NCBI RefSeq assembly: GCF_021401345.1
Contig: NZ_JACBGE010000029.1
Coordinates: 1-56,876, forward strand
From: Hydrogenophaga sp. NFH-34
Lineage (GTDB): Bacteria > Pseudomonadota > Gammaproteobacteria > Burkholderiales > Burkholderiaceae_C
Length of the DNA stretch: 56,876 nt
Direction of reading: 5' to 3'
Position numbers and translations under genes: made by a program. Numbering within the stretch: position 1 is the first letter of the stretch; the number at the start of each line of letters is the position of its first letter. This document shows positions 11,370-19,802 of the stretch, piece after piece. The notes under the pieces are model-generated. The model worked only from the letters and a program-made list of their open reading frames with translations, was not told the origin of the DNA and did not search any database.

Positions 11370-12311
11370 ATGTCTGCTTCCGCATCCCTGCCCCTGCAAG
11401 CCTTCATGACCCCGCGGCGCCTGTTGCAGGCATCGGTGGCGGTGGCCCTGATCACCATCGCGCTGAAAACGGCCGCCTGGCTCGTGACCGGTTCGGTCGG
11501 CCTGCTGTCCGACGCGATGGAGTCGCTGGTGAACCTCGCCAGCGCGGTGTTCGGCCTGGTGATGGTGACCATCGCCGCCCGCCCCGCCGACGCCGACCAC
11601 CCCTATGGTCACCACAAGGCCGAGTACTTTTCGTCTGGCTTCGAGGGGGTGCTCATCATCGCCGCGGCGCTCGGCATCTTCTGGGCCGCGGCGCTCCGGC
11701 TGTGGAACCCGCAGCCGCTGGAACAGGTTGGCTGGGGGCTGGCTCTGTCGGTGGCGTCGTCGGCGCTCAACGGCCTGCTGGCGTGGACCATGTTCCGCGC
11801 GGCGCGGGTGCACCGTTCCATCGCGTTGGAGGCCGATGCCCGCCACCTGACCACCGATGTCTGGACTTCGGCCGGCGTGGTGGTCGGCATTGCCCTGGTG
11901 CACCTGACCGGCTGGCTCTGGCTCGACCCGGTGGTGGCCATGGGGGTGGCGGCCAACATCCTCAAGGAAGGCTTTCACCTCATCTGGCGCTCGTCGCAGG
12001 GGCTGATGGACGAAGCGGTCGAGCCCGAGGTGCAGGCCACGATCGAACAGACCCTGGCCGGCTTTGCCGTGCAGCGCCAGGGGGTCGACATCGTGCGCTT
12101 CGACCACGTGGTCACACGCCGCGCCGGCCAGCGGCGTTTTGTCGACCTGCACATGCACATGCCCGCCAGTTGGTCCCTCGGCCGCGCAGCGGCCGTGCGG
12201 GCCGACGTGGAGCAGGCACTGATGAGCGCGGTGCCGGGCCTGCGGGCGAGCATCCAGTTGCTGCCCTCCGACGTGGAGGCCCGCTTTTTTGACGAAAACG
12301 ACCTGAAATGA
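11370..12311 (+). CDS. Cation diffusion facilitator family transporter
   Basis: Inner-membrane antiporter of the CDF family, which exports divalent metals (Zn, Fe, Co, Mn) using the proton gradient. The start at 11370 gives 313 residues; the frame is open 23 codons further up. Four to six hydrophobic helices are followed by a cytosolic domain. Metal-site candidates are LLSDAMESLVN (Asp48) and HLTTD (HxxxD) in the second half of the membrane domain. The loop HPYGHHKAEYFSSGFEG is the family signature. The C-terminal region with HVVTRRAG-RFVDLHMHMP is the dimerising metal-sensing domain. The metal cannot be assigned. It is 7 bases before dtd. Confidence 0.9.
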   Translation: MSASASLPLQAFMTPRRLLQASVAVALITIALKTAAWLVTGSVGLLSDAMESLVNLASAVFGLVMVTIAARPADADHPYGHHKAEYFSSGFEGVLIIAAALGIFWAAALRLWNPQPLEQVGWGLALSVASSALNGLLAWTMFRAARVHRSIALEADARHLTTDVWTSAGVVVGIALVHLTGWLWLDPVVAMGVAANILKEGFHLIWRSSQGLMDEAVEPEVQATIEQTLAGFAVQRQGVDIVRFDHVVTRRAGQRRFVDLHMHMPASWSLGRAAAVRADVEQALMSAVPGLRASIQLLPSDVEARFFDENDLK

Positions 12312-12318
12312 CAACGCC

Positions 12319-12762
12319 ATGATCGCCTTGTTGCAGCGTGTGGGCGAGGCCCGTGTGGACATCGCCGGCGAGACCGTGGGGCGCATCGGGCCGGGCCTGC
12401 TGGTGCTGCTGTGTGCGGAGCCGACCGATACCGAGGCGGTGGGCAGCCGCCTGCTGGCCAAGGTGCTGAAGCTGCGTGTCTTCGCCGACGAGCAGGGCAA
12501 GATGAACCGCAGCGTGCAGGACGTGGGCGGCGGGCTGCTGATCGTCAGCCAGTTCACGCTGGCGGCGGACACCCGCAGCGGCACGCGACCGGGCTTCAGC
12601 GGCGCGGCAGCGCCCGCGCTGGGCGAGGCGCTCTATGACCGCTTCGTGGCCGAGGCACGCGCCGCGCACCCTGTCGTCGCCACGGGCCGTTTCGGTGCCG
12701 ACATGCAGGTGCACCTGGTCAACGACGGGCCGGTCACCATTCCGCTGCGGATGACGGCCTGA
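12319..12762 (+). CDS. dtd: D-aminoacyl-tRNA deacylase
   Basis: Removes D-amino acids (and glycine mischarged on tRNA-Ala) from tRNA in the cytosol. 147 residues, full length. Both signature motifs are present: SQFTL at 77-81 and the Gly-cisPro loop NDGPVT at 135-140. Placed 7 bases after the transporter gene, so probably co-transcribed with it. A compact hairpin follows the stop codon. Confidence 0.97.
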   Translation: MIALLQRVGEARVDIAGETVGRIGPGLLVLLCAEPTDTEAVGSRLLAKVLKLRVFADEQGKMNRSVQDVGGGLLIVSQFTLAADTRSGTRPGFSGAAAPALGEALYDRFVAEARAAHPVVATGRFGADMQVHLVNDGPVTIPLRMTA

Positions 12763-12779
12763 GCCGTCGCGGCTTTCTT
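12753..12779 (+). terminator. Possible intrinsic terminator after dtd
   Basis: Overlapping hairpins: GACGGC-CTGA-GCCGTC (12753-12768) spans the dtd stop, and AGCCG-TCG-CGGCT (12762-12774) is followed by TTCTT. Stems are short but GC-rich and end in a small T-rich run, so this is a plausible but weak terminator. Confidence 0.4.
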
Positions 12780-12963
12780 AGACACACGTCTCCGCATGAA
12801 CAAAGAGGCCTCCTGCGGCGCTGGCCGGCATGCGTGACTGTGGCGCGTGCGGTGTCAAAGGCTGCCGCCCTATGGTCGAGCGCTCCCATCCTTCGCAATC
12901 TGGGTGTAGCTGGCATCTGGCCAGCGGCTAAACTGCGGCGCAACAAGATTCAAGGAGGTGTGT

Positions 12964-13665
12964 GTGCATGAAGTCCCGGTCATGGTCCGGAGCCGCGCGT
13001 GGCGGCTGCTGGGCACCCTGTGTCTGTGGGGGGCGCTGATGGCCTGCCAACCCACCCATTCCGCCGGCCCCGCGCCCGGCACCGCCAGCGCCTCCGGCGC
13101 GGCCAAGAACGACAAGTCGGCACAGGAACACCTCTGGCGGGTCAACCCGTCGCCCCAGGAGGGCTTCGAGGTGGTGTTCGAGCTGCACGATGCGCCCGGG
13201 CCATTCGCCGACTTCGGCGGATATGCGCACTACCAGTCCTTCAACTGCAACTTCGTGACCAGCGAATGGGCCGGCACGCGCAGCCAGCCCACCAAATCGA
13301 TCCCCCTCACAGCGGAGCAGATCGATGACACCCACTACCGTGCCACGTTCTACCGCGACGGCCTGATCGACGAGGACTACTACGGCAAAGGGGTTTGCCA
13401 CTGGGACCTGATCGGTGTGACGGCGGGGTTCAAGGCTACTGGATCTGAGGAGGACACTGCCTACGCCTTCGAACTGGCCAAAGGTGCCTGGCAGGACGGC
13501 GGGAAGGACAAGCAGTATTACTGGAAAGGTCGCTATCCCAGAGTGAAGCGCGTTGCGCCGGACATTCCTGCGGGCGCATACGGTGTGCGCAAGCTTGATC
13601 AGCTACGCCCTGGCTTTCGAGAAAACGTGTTCTCCATCACCGCAGATGTGACAGCTAAACCATGA
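12964..13665 (+). CDS. Lipoprotein, candidate immunity protein of the adjacent lipase
   Basis: No family recognised. From the GTG at 12964 the product has 233 residues: an Arg-containing n-region, a hydrophobic stretch (LLGTLCLWGALMAC) with lipobox LMAC and lipidated Cys28, a Ser/Ala/Gly linker, then a soluble domain rich in Tyr, Asp and Trp. The domain has two further cysteines, in SFNCNFV and KGVCHWD. The AAGGAGG at 12952-12958 sits well for the GTG at 12964; the ATG at 12982 is the alternative. It overlaps the lipase gene by ATGA. An outer- or inner-membrane lipoprotein encoded just before a secreted lipase is the usual arrangement for a periplasmic immunity protein; that role is inferred from context. 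Confidence 0.7.
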   Translation: MHEVPVMVRSRAWRLLGTLCLWGALMACQPTHSAGPAPGTASASGAAKNDKSAQEHLWRVNPSPQEGFEVVFELHDAPGPFADFGGYAHYQSFNCNFVTSEWAGTRSQPTKSIPLTAEQIDDTHYRATFYRDGLIDEDYYGKGVCHWDLIGVTAGFKATGSEEDTAYAFELAKGAWQDGGKDKQYYWKGRYPRVKRVAPDIPAGAYGVRKLDQLRPGFRENVFSITADVTAKP

Positions 13666-15059
13666 GCATTACCAGTCAAGAGTATGCCAATCTGGCTGAC
13701 GACGCGTACAAAAATCATCCCATTGGCGTATTCACCCCGAATAACGCCCCTCCAGTAACCGTTGGCGGCATCCAGTACCACATCCGCGCCCATGTCGACA
13801 ACCCCAAGACCGGCTACCAAGGCACGGTCTACCAGCGGGTGGACACCGGCGAGATGGTCGTCGCCCACCGGGGCACCGAGTTTGACCGCGAGGCGTTCAA
13901 AGACGGCGTTCTCGCCGATGCCGGTATGGTGTTGGGCCGAGCGAACCTGCAAGCCAATGACGCCGTGGGGCTGGCCCGAAAGGCCCTGGAACAGATGAAA
14001 GACGATGAGGCCAACGGCTTCCAGTCCGGCCCGGTCACGGTCACCGGCCACTCCCTCGGGGGCACGCTGGCCCAGGTCAGTGCGCACCACTTCGGCCTCC
14101 ACGGCGAAACCTTCAACGCCTACGGCGCGGCCAGCCTCAACCGCCGCATTCCCGAAGGCGGTGACTCGCTGGTCAACCACGTCATGGCCGGTGATGTCGT
14201 CAGCGCCGCCAGCCCCCACTTCGGCCAGGTGCGCGTCCATGCGCGGCCCCAGGAGATCGAAACCCTGGGCAGCAACGGCTACGACAACCGCACACACTGG
14301 AGCGATCCGCTGCGGGGCTACACCCCGCTCAACATCGTCACCGGCACCACGCCGCCCCGCACGATCGGCGCAGCCATCGCCCTGGGCGGCAGCCACAGCA
14401 TGCACCACTTCACCGACCTGGACGCCCAGGGACGGCCCGACCGCTCGGTGCTGGGCGATGCGCAAGCCCAGACGCTGGCGCAGCAGCAAGCGGTGCAGAT
14501 CGGCGAATACCGCCAGGACGTGCGGCGCATGCGCGGCGTGCTGACCGCCGTCTCGCGCGGGCTGGACGGCAACGTCCGCGATGCGATCGACACCATCCGC
14601 GGCCCGCTGCCACCCGGCGCCCCCGCGCAGCAGGAGCGCCCGCAGGCGGCGCTGGAGCCGGCGACCTCCACGCCCGCGCACATGCCTGCGCACATGCCTG
14701 CGCATTTGCCCGAGCCGGCCCAACGCCTGGTGGGCGACACCCGGATGCAGGTGCAGCGCCTGGCGCAACAGCATGGTCTGCCCTGGGACCAGGGCATGGA
14801 GAACACCGTGTTCGCGCTGGCCAGCCGGGCGCAGGACGCGGGGCTCTCCCGGGTCACCCATCTGCACGCCGGCGATGGCCATATCCGCATGGCCGAATAC
14901 GACGGCCTGACCCTCAAAGAAGCGCAGGCCGACGCGCGCGTGGCCGCGAACACGCCGGTGGCGCAATCCCTGCAGCGCCTGGCCCAGTCGCCCGAGCAGC
15001 AGCTGGATACCGCACCCAGCCACCAAGCCCCGGCCCTCGGCGCAATGGCGCGGGCCTGA
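13662..15059 (+). CDS. Class 3 lipase with XVIPCD-like C-terminal tail; candidate T4SS antibacterial effector
   Basis: 465 residues. Residues 1-250 resemble a lipase class 3 fold: oxyanion-type AHRGTEF at 68-74, nucleophile elbow GHSLGG with Ser131, a likely acid in AGDVVSAASP (Asp178) and His in GGSHSMHHF (245-249). No signal peptide. Residues 335-352 form a Pro/Ala/His-Met repeat linker. Residues 355-450 resemble the XVIPCD secretion domain of Xanthomonadales type IV effectors: DTRMQVQRLAQQ, an amphipathic ALASRAQDAGLSRVTHL, and the late ANTPVAQSLQRL with a Gln-rich end. Predicted phospholipase acting in the periplasm of target cells, paired with the overlapping lipoprotein. No secretion genes are in the window. 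The lipase call is firm; the effector call is inference. Confidence 0.72.
   Translation: MSITSQEYANLADDAYKNHPIGVFTPNNAPPVTVGGIQYHIRAHVDNPKTGYQGTVYQRVDTGEMVVAHRGTEFDREAFKDGVLADAGMVLGRANLQANDAVGLARKALEQMKDDEANGFQSGPVTVTGHSLGGTLAQVSAHHFGLHGETFNAYGAASLNRRIPEGGDSLVNHVMAGDVVSAASPHFGQVRVHARPQEIETLGSNGYDNRTHWSDPLRGYTPLNIVTGTTPPRTIGAAIALGGSHSMHHFTDLDAQGRPDRSVLGDAQAQTLAQQQAVQIGEYRQDVRRMRGVLTAVSRGLDGNVRDAIDTIRGPLPPGAPAQQERPQAALEPATSTPAHMPAHMPAHLPEPAQRLVGDTRMQVQRLAQQHGLPWDQGMENTVFALASRAQDAGLSRVTHLHAGDGHIRMAEYDGLTLKEAQADARVAANTPVAQSLQRLAQSPEQQLDTAPSHQAPALGAMARA
14677..14710 (+). repeat. 12-base tandem repeat in the lipase linker
   Basis: Nearly three copies of CGCACATGCCTG in tandem (14677-14688, 14689-14700, then a degenerate partial copy), encoding AHMP-AHMP-AHLP. 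It lies exactly between the lipase domain and the C-terminal tail, so copy-number changes would alter only linker length. Confidence 0.8.
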
Positions 15060-15427
15060 ACGCCGCCGTCACCGCTTTGGAGGAGCCCGGTGCAGACTGG
15101 GTGGACCCTTGACGTTGCCGTGATCGGGGGGGGCATGGGGGGACGGAACATCTGGCTTCAACCCCCTTCATGAGCCTCGTGCAACCGGCGCACGCCGGTC
15201 TGCACCGTGTGCGAACGGTCGCGCACCCATGTTGGGTTCGGTCGGCCGTTTTTTGCATCATTTTGGACCATTTGGTCAAAAAACTTCTGAATATGGTTTG
15301 TAGCTTGTTGATTTAAAAAGATTTATTGGATTGGCACGGTGCCTGCTAAAGAAGCGCAGACCGGCCGTTCTTGTGTTTTGTCATGGGCACCAGCCGGGTT
15401 CTTGTGTTTCATCCCCGAAAGGTCCTT
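15060..15427. other. Long intergenic region before rutA
   Basis: 368 bases without a gene. It contains a perfect inverted repeat ACCGGCG-CA-CGCCGGT (15184-15199), possibly a terminator for the lipase transcript although no T-run follows. It then contains an AT-rich stretch (15250-15330) with the RutR operator and presumably the rut promoter, and a roughly 150-base leader to rutA. I see no small ORF or riboswitch. Confidence 0.6.
15264..15279. promoter_or_regulatory. RutR operator upstream of rutA
   Basis: TGGACCA-TT-TGGTCAA is an inverted repeat matching the RutR consensus TTGACCA-NN-TGGTCAA with one mismatch. It is in the AT-rich part of the gap before rutA. RutR represses rut genes and is released by uracil or thymine. 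The overlapping TTGGAC could serve as a -35 element, though a good -10 is not evident. Confidence 0.8.
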
Positions 15428-16546
15428 ATGAACGTCGGCGTCTTCATTCCCATTGGCAACAACGGCTGGCTGATCTCGGAAAACGCCCCGCAGTACAAGC
15501 CCTCGTTCGAGCTGAACAAGCAGATCACGCTGGAGGCCGAGCGCTATGGCATGGACTTCGCGCTGTCCATGATCAAGCTGCGCGGGTTCGGCGGCAAAAC
15601 CGAGTTCTGGGACTACAACCTGGAATCTTTCACGCTGATGGCCGGCCTGGCCGCCGCGACGTCGAAGATCAAGCTGTTCGCCACCGCCCCCTCGCTGCTG
15701 TTGCCGCCGGCCATGGTGGCGCGCATGGCTGCCACCATCGACTCCATTTCGGGGGGCCGCTTCGGCGTCAACCTGGTGACGGGCTGGCAGCGCCCGGAGT
15801 ATTCGCAGATGGGCATGTGGCCCGGCGACGAATTCTTCTCCACCCGCTACGCCTACCTGTCCGAATACATCCAGGTGCTGCGCGACCTCTGGGAGACGGG
15901 CCACTCCGACTTCAAGGGCGATCACTTCCAGATGGACGACTGCCGTCTGGCGCCGCAGCCGCAGGCACCGATGAAGGTGATCTGCGCCGGCCAGAGCGAC
16001 GCCGGCATGGCGTTCTCGGCCCGGTACGCCGACTACAACTTCTGCTTCGGCAAGGGCGTGAACACGCCCACCGCCTTCAAGCCTGCGGCCGACAAGCTGA
16101 TCGAGGCGGTGGCCAAGACCGGCCGCGAGGTCACGTCCTACGTGCTGATGATGGTGATCGCCGACGAGACGGACGAAGCCGCCTTCGCCAAGTGGGAACA
16201 CTACAAGGCCGGTGCCGATACCGAGGCCATCGCCTGGATGGCGCAGCAGGGCGCGGCCGACACCAAGTCGGGCGGCGACACCAACGTGCGCCAGATGACC
16301 GACCCGACCTCGCCGTCGGCGGTCAACATCAACATGGGCACGCTGGTGGGCTCCTACGCCAGCGTGGCGCGCATGCTCGACGAGATGGCCGACGTGCCGG
16401 GCACCGAAGGTGTGCTGCTCACGTTCGACGACTTCGTGGCCGGTGTGCGCGCCTTCGGCGAACAGATCCAGCCGCTGATGAAGAGCCGCGCGCATGTCGA
16501 CAGCCCGGTGCCATCGCGCGTGGCGGCCGAGGCCATGGCCGCCTGA
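15428..16546 (+). CDS. rutA: Pyrimidine monooxygenase RutA
   Basis: Flavin-dependent (luciferase-fold) enzyme that opens the uracil ring between N3 and C4 to give ureidoacrylate, using FMNH2 from RutF. The start at 15428 (MNVGVFIPIGNNGWLIS) follows GAAAGG and gives 372 residues, near the E. coli length. Family landmarks: the N-terminal FIPIGNNGWLIS, SMIKLRGFGGKTEFWD, INLVTGWQ-type region VNLVTGWQRPEY, and YADYNFCFGKGVNTP. First gene of rutABCDEF, 11 bases before rutB. Confidence 0.96.
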   Translation: MNVGVFIPIGNNGWLISENAPQYKPSFELNKQITLEAERYGMDFALSMIKLRGFGGKTEFWDYNLESFTLMAGLAAATSKIKLFATAPSLLLPPAMVARMAATIDSISGGRFGVNLVTGWQRPEYSQMGMWPGDEFFSTRYAYLSEYIQVLRDLWETGHSDFKGDHFQMDDCRLAPQPQAPMKVICAGQSDAGMAFSARYADYNFCFGKGVNTPTAFKPAADKLIEAVAKTGREVTSYVLMMVIADETDEAAFAKWEHYKAGADTEAIAWMAQQGAADTKSGGDTNVRQMTDPTSPSAVNINMGTLVGSYASVARMLDEMADVPGTEGVLLTFDDFVAGVRAFGEQIQPLMKSRAHVDSPVPSRVAAEAMAA

Positions 16547-16557
16547 GGAGTGCCCCG

Positions 16558-17307
<750 letters not shown>

Positions 17308-17353
17308 GCCGCGCTACCCACCCGTTTCCCTTTTCTGCCTTCAGGAGTTTTTC

Positions 17354-17746
17354 ATGCCTCAGACCGCCATCATTCCGCCGGGCACCGGTGTGCCCATCGC
17401 CCCCTTCGTGCCGGGCACCCTGGCCGACGGTGTGGTCTATGTGTCGGGCACGCTGCCCTTCGACAAGGACAACAACGTCGTCCACGTCGGTGACGCGGCG
17501 GCGCAGACGCGCCACGTGCTGACCACGATCCAGGGCGTGATCGCCGCCGCGGGCGGCACCATGGCCGACGTGACGATGAACCACATCTTCATCACCGACT
17601 GGGCGAACTACGCGGCCATCAACGCCGTGTATGCCGAGTTCTTCCCCGGCAGCAAGCCGGCGCGTTTCTGCATCCAGTGCGGCCTGGTCAAGCCCGACGC
17701 GCTGGTCGAGATCGCGACCATCGCGCACGTCGGCGCCAAGGGCTGA
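17354..17746 (+). CDS. rutC: Aminoacrylate deaminase-type protein RutC (RidA family)
   Basis: 130-residue YjgF/YER057c/UK114 family protein, which accelerates hydrolysis of aminoacrylate-type enamines. Begins MPQTAIIPPGTGVPIAPF after a good AGGAG at 17343. Contains YVSGTLPFD, the NHIFITDW stretch and the substrate-loop arginine in KPARFCIQCGL. Only 5 bases separate it from rutD. Confidence 0.95.
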   Translation: MPQTAIIPPGTGVPIAPFVPGTLADGVVYVSGTLPFDKDNNVVHVGDAAAQTRHVLTTIQGVIAAAGGTMADVTMNHIFITDWANYAAINAVYAEFFPGSKPARFCIQCGLVKPDALVEIATIAHVGAKG

Positions 17747-17751
17747 GGGCG

Positions 17752-18552
17752 ATGGCGCTGCTCGTCCACGACGTGGCCGGCCCGGCCGACGGGCCGACCG
17801 TGCTGCTGTCTTCGGGGTTGGGCGGGGCGGCCGCGTTCTGGCGCCCCCAGCTCGACGCGCTGCTCGCAGCGGGCTGGCGCGTGATCACCTACGACCAGCG
17901 CGGCACCGGGCGCAGCGGGGGCGTGCTGCCCACGCCCTACCGCATCGCCGACATGGCGAACGACGTGCGGGAACTGCTGGACGCCACCGGCACCGCCGCC
18001 TGCCATCTCATTGGCCACGCCCTCGGGGGGCTGGTGGGGCTGCAGCTCGCGCTGGATGCCCCCGGGCGCGTGGCCAGCCTGGGGCTGGTCAACGCCTGGT
18101 CGCAGCCCAACCCGCATTCGGCGCGCTGCTTCGATGCCCGGCTGGCCCTGCTGGCGGCGGGCGGCGCGCGCGCCTACTGCGAGGCCCAGCCGATCTTTCT
18201 CTACCCCGCCACCTGGTGCGCGGCGAATCCGCAGCGTGTGCAGGACGAGGTCGATCACGCGGTCGCGCATTTTCCGGGCGAGGCGATCATGCGCCAGCGC
18301 ATCGCTGCGTTGCGCGCCTTCGACGTCGATGCCCGCCTGGGCGAGATCGGCGTGCCGGTCTGGGTCAGTGCGGCGCAGGACGATGCGCTCGTGCCCTGGA
18401 CCTGCTCGCAGCACCTGGCCGATTGCCTGCCCCGGGCCACGCTGCACACCCTCGCGCACGGGGGGCATGCACACAGCGTGACGCAGGCCGACGCTTTCAA
18501 CACCGCCCTGCTGGCCTTTCTGGCGCAGCAGGCGCCAGGCGTTTGCGCATGA
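17752..18552 (+). CDS. rutD: Putative aminoacrylate hydrolase RutD
   Basis: Alpha/beta-hydrolase fold protein of 266 residues that helps remove aminoacrylate in the Rut pathway. The start at 17752 is just after rutC; the frame is open upstream inside rutC. It has YDQRGTGRSGG and IGHALGGLVGLQLALD. At the nucleophile elbow the usual Ser is Ala (GHALGG), which is also the state in E. coli RutD, so this is a family trait rather than a defect. The C-terminal HGGHAHSVT provides the His position. Confidence 0.94.
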   Translation: MALLVHDVAGPADGPTVLLSSGLGGAAAFWRPQLDALLAAGWRVITYDQRGTGRSGGVLPTPYRIADMANDVRELLDATGTAACHLIGHALGGLVGLQLALDAPGRVASLGLVNAWSQPNPHSARCFDARLALLAAGGARAYCEAQPIFLYPATWCAANPQRVQDEVDHAVAHFPGEAIMRQRIAALRAFDVDARLGEIGVPVWVSAAQDDALVPWTCSQHLADCLPRATLHTLAHGGHAHSVTQADAFNTALLAFLAQQAPGVCA

Positions 18553-18553
18553 G

Positions 18554-18657
18554 CCCCCGCCCGGCCGCTCCGAAGGGGGCTCGCACCGCAGCGCATCAGC
18601 GCGAAGGTACGCCAATAACCCCCCGACCGATCGTTCCAAAGGGGGCTCGCACCGCAG
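18554..18657. repeat. Two 38-base direct repeats with internal hairpins between rutD and rutE
   Basis: Copies at 18554-18591 and 18620-18657 share CCCCCG-CCG-TC-AAGGGGGCTCGCACCGCAG. Each can fold through CCCCC pairing with GGGGG. They are separated by 28 bases and fill the only sizeable gap inside the rut operon. Probably members of a dispersed extragenic repeat family, possibly modulating distal gene expression. Confidence 0.8.
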
Positions 18658-18679
18658 TGAGAAACACGGAGATTTTTCA

Positions 18680-19270
18680 ATGAGCCATCTGCTCGATCCG
18701 GCCGCGCTGGCGGCCCTGTTCACCGAAGCCCGTTCCCACAATGGCTGGACCGACGAGCCCGTGTCCGACGATCTGCTGCGGCAGGTCTACGAACTGACGC
18801 GCATGGGGCCGACCTCGGCCAACTGCTCGCCCGGCCGCTTCGTGTTCGTGCGCAGTGCCGAGGCCAAACGCAAGCTGGCGCCGGCCCTGTCCAAAGGCAA
18901 TCTCGACAAGACCCTGGCTGCCCCGGTGACGGTGATCGCGGCCTGGGACACGCAGTTCCACGACAAGCTGCCCCAGCTCTTTCCGCACGTGGATGCGCGC
19001 GGCTGGTTCACCGGCAGCCCGGCCGTGGCGCACGAAACCGCGTTTCGCAACGCCACGCTGCAGGCGGGCTACCTGATCCTGGCGGCGCGCGCGCTCGGGC
19101 TCGACGCCGGGCCCCTGTCGGGCTTCGACAAGGCGCTGGTGGACGAGGCGTTTTTCGCGGGCACCTCGTGGACCAGCAACTTCCTCATCAACCTCGGGCA
19201 TGGCGACGCGAGCAAGCTGTTCGGGCGCCTGCCGCGGCTCTCGGTCGACGAAGCCTGCCGCTTCGACTGA
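18680..19270 (+). CDS. rutE: Malonic semialdehyde reductase RutE
   Basis: Nitroreductase-fold flavoprotein of 196 residues that reduces malonic semialdehyde to 3-hydroxypropionate, the last detoxifying step of the Rut pathway. Typical segments: RSHNGWTDEPVSDDLL, MGPTSANCSPGRFVFV, AAWDTQFHDKLPQLFPH and LGLDAGPLSGFD. Preceded by GGAG at a suitable distance, after the repeat-filled gap from rutD. Confidence 0.95.
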   Translation: MSHLLDPAALAALFTEARSHNGWTDEPVSDDLLRQVYELTRMGPTSANCSPGRFVFVRSAEAKRKLAPALSKGNLDKTLAAPVTVIAAWDTQFHDKLPQLFPHVDARGWFTGSPAVAHETAFRNATLQAGYLILAARALGLDAGPLSGFDKALVDEAFFAGTSWTSNFLINLGHGDASKLFGRLPRLSVDEACRFD

Positions 19271-19304
19271 AGGCGCGCATTCCCTCCAGGACACAGAGAT
19301 TCGT

Positions 19305-19802
19305 ATGGCACCGATCATGAACGTACAGCGCAGCGACTACCGCGACGCGATGGCACGCCTAGGGGCGGCTGTGAGCGTCGTCGCCACCGACGGCCCGGGC
19401 GGGCAGGCCGGCTTCACCGCGTCGGCCGTGTGCAGCGTGACCGACGACCCGCCCACGTTGCTGGTCTGCCTGAACCGCTCGGCCTCGGTGTACCCGGTGT
19501 TCGAGGCCAACGGGGTGCTCTGCGTCAACGTGCTCGCCGCCGGGCAGCAGGCCCTGTCGAACCTGTTCGGTGGCAAGACCCCGATGCCCGAGCGGTTCGC
19601 TGCGGCCCGCTGGAGCCTGCTCGTCACCGGGGCGCCGGTGCTCGAAGGTGCCACGGTGTCGTTCGACTGCCGGGTGACCCGGCGCACCGAGGTGGGTTCG
19701 CACGACGTGCTGTTCTGCGAGGCCGTCGCCATCCGTGGCAGCGACAAGGCGCAGGGCCTGGTCTACTTCGACCGCCGCTATCACGACCTGCTGGCGGCCT
19801 GA
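19305..19802 (+). CDS. rutF: NADH:FMN reductase RutF
   Basis: Flavin reductase-like domain protein supplying reduced FMN to RutA. The start at 19305 gives 165 residues; it opens NVQRSDYRDAMARLGAAVSV and contains GFTASAVCSVTDDPPTLLVC and the C-terminal LVYFDRRYHDL. Last gene of the rut operon. Its final 22 bases overlap the end of rutR on the other strand. No rutG permease follows. Confidence 0.95.
   Translation: MAPIMNVQRSDYRDAMARLGAAVSVVATDGPGGQAGFTASAVCSVTDDPPTLLVCLNRSASVYPVFEANGVLCVNVLAAGQQALSNLFGGKTPMPERFAAARWSLLVTGAPVLEGATVSFDCRVTRRTEVGSHDVLFCEAVAIRGSDKAQGLVYFDRRYHDLLAA

Noticed and set aside
14677..14710. Short tandem repeats considered as a CRISPR or regulatory array
   Set aside because: Units are 12 bases, in frame, without spacers, and encode a protein linker.
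15184..15199. Inverted repeat ACCGGCG/CGCCGGT as a definite terminator
   Set aside because: No T-run follows and the loop is minimal, so it is only mentioned within the intergenic entry.
18001..18022. RutD with Ala instead of Ser at the nucleophile elbow as a sign of inactivation
   Set aside because: E. coli RutD also has GHALG at this place, so this is a family feature and the gene is otherwise intact.
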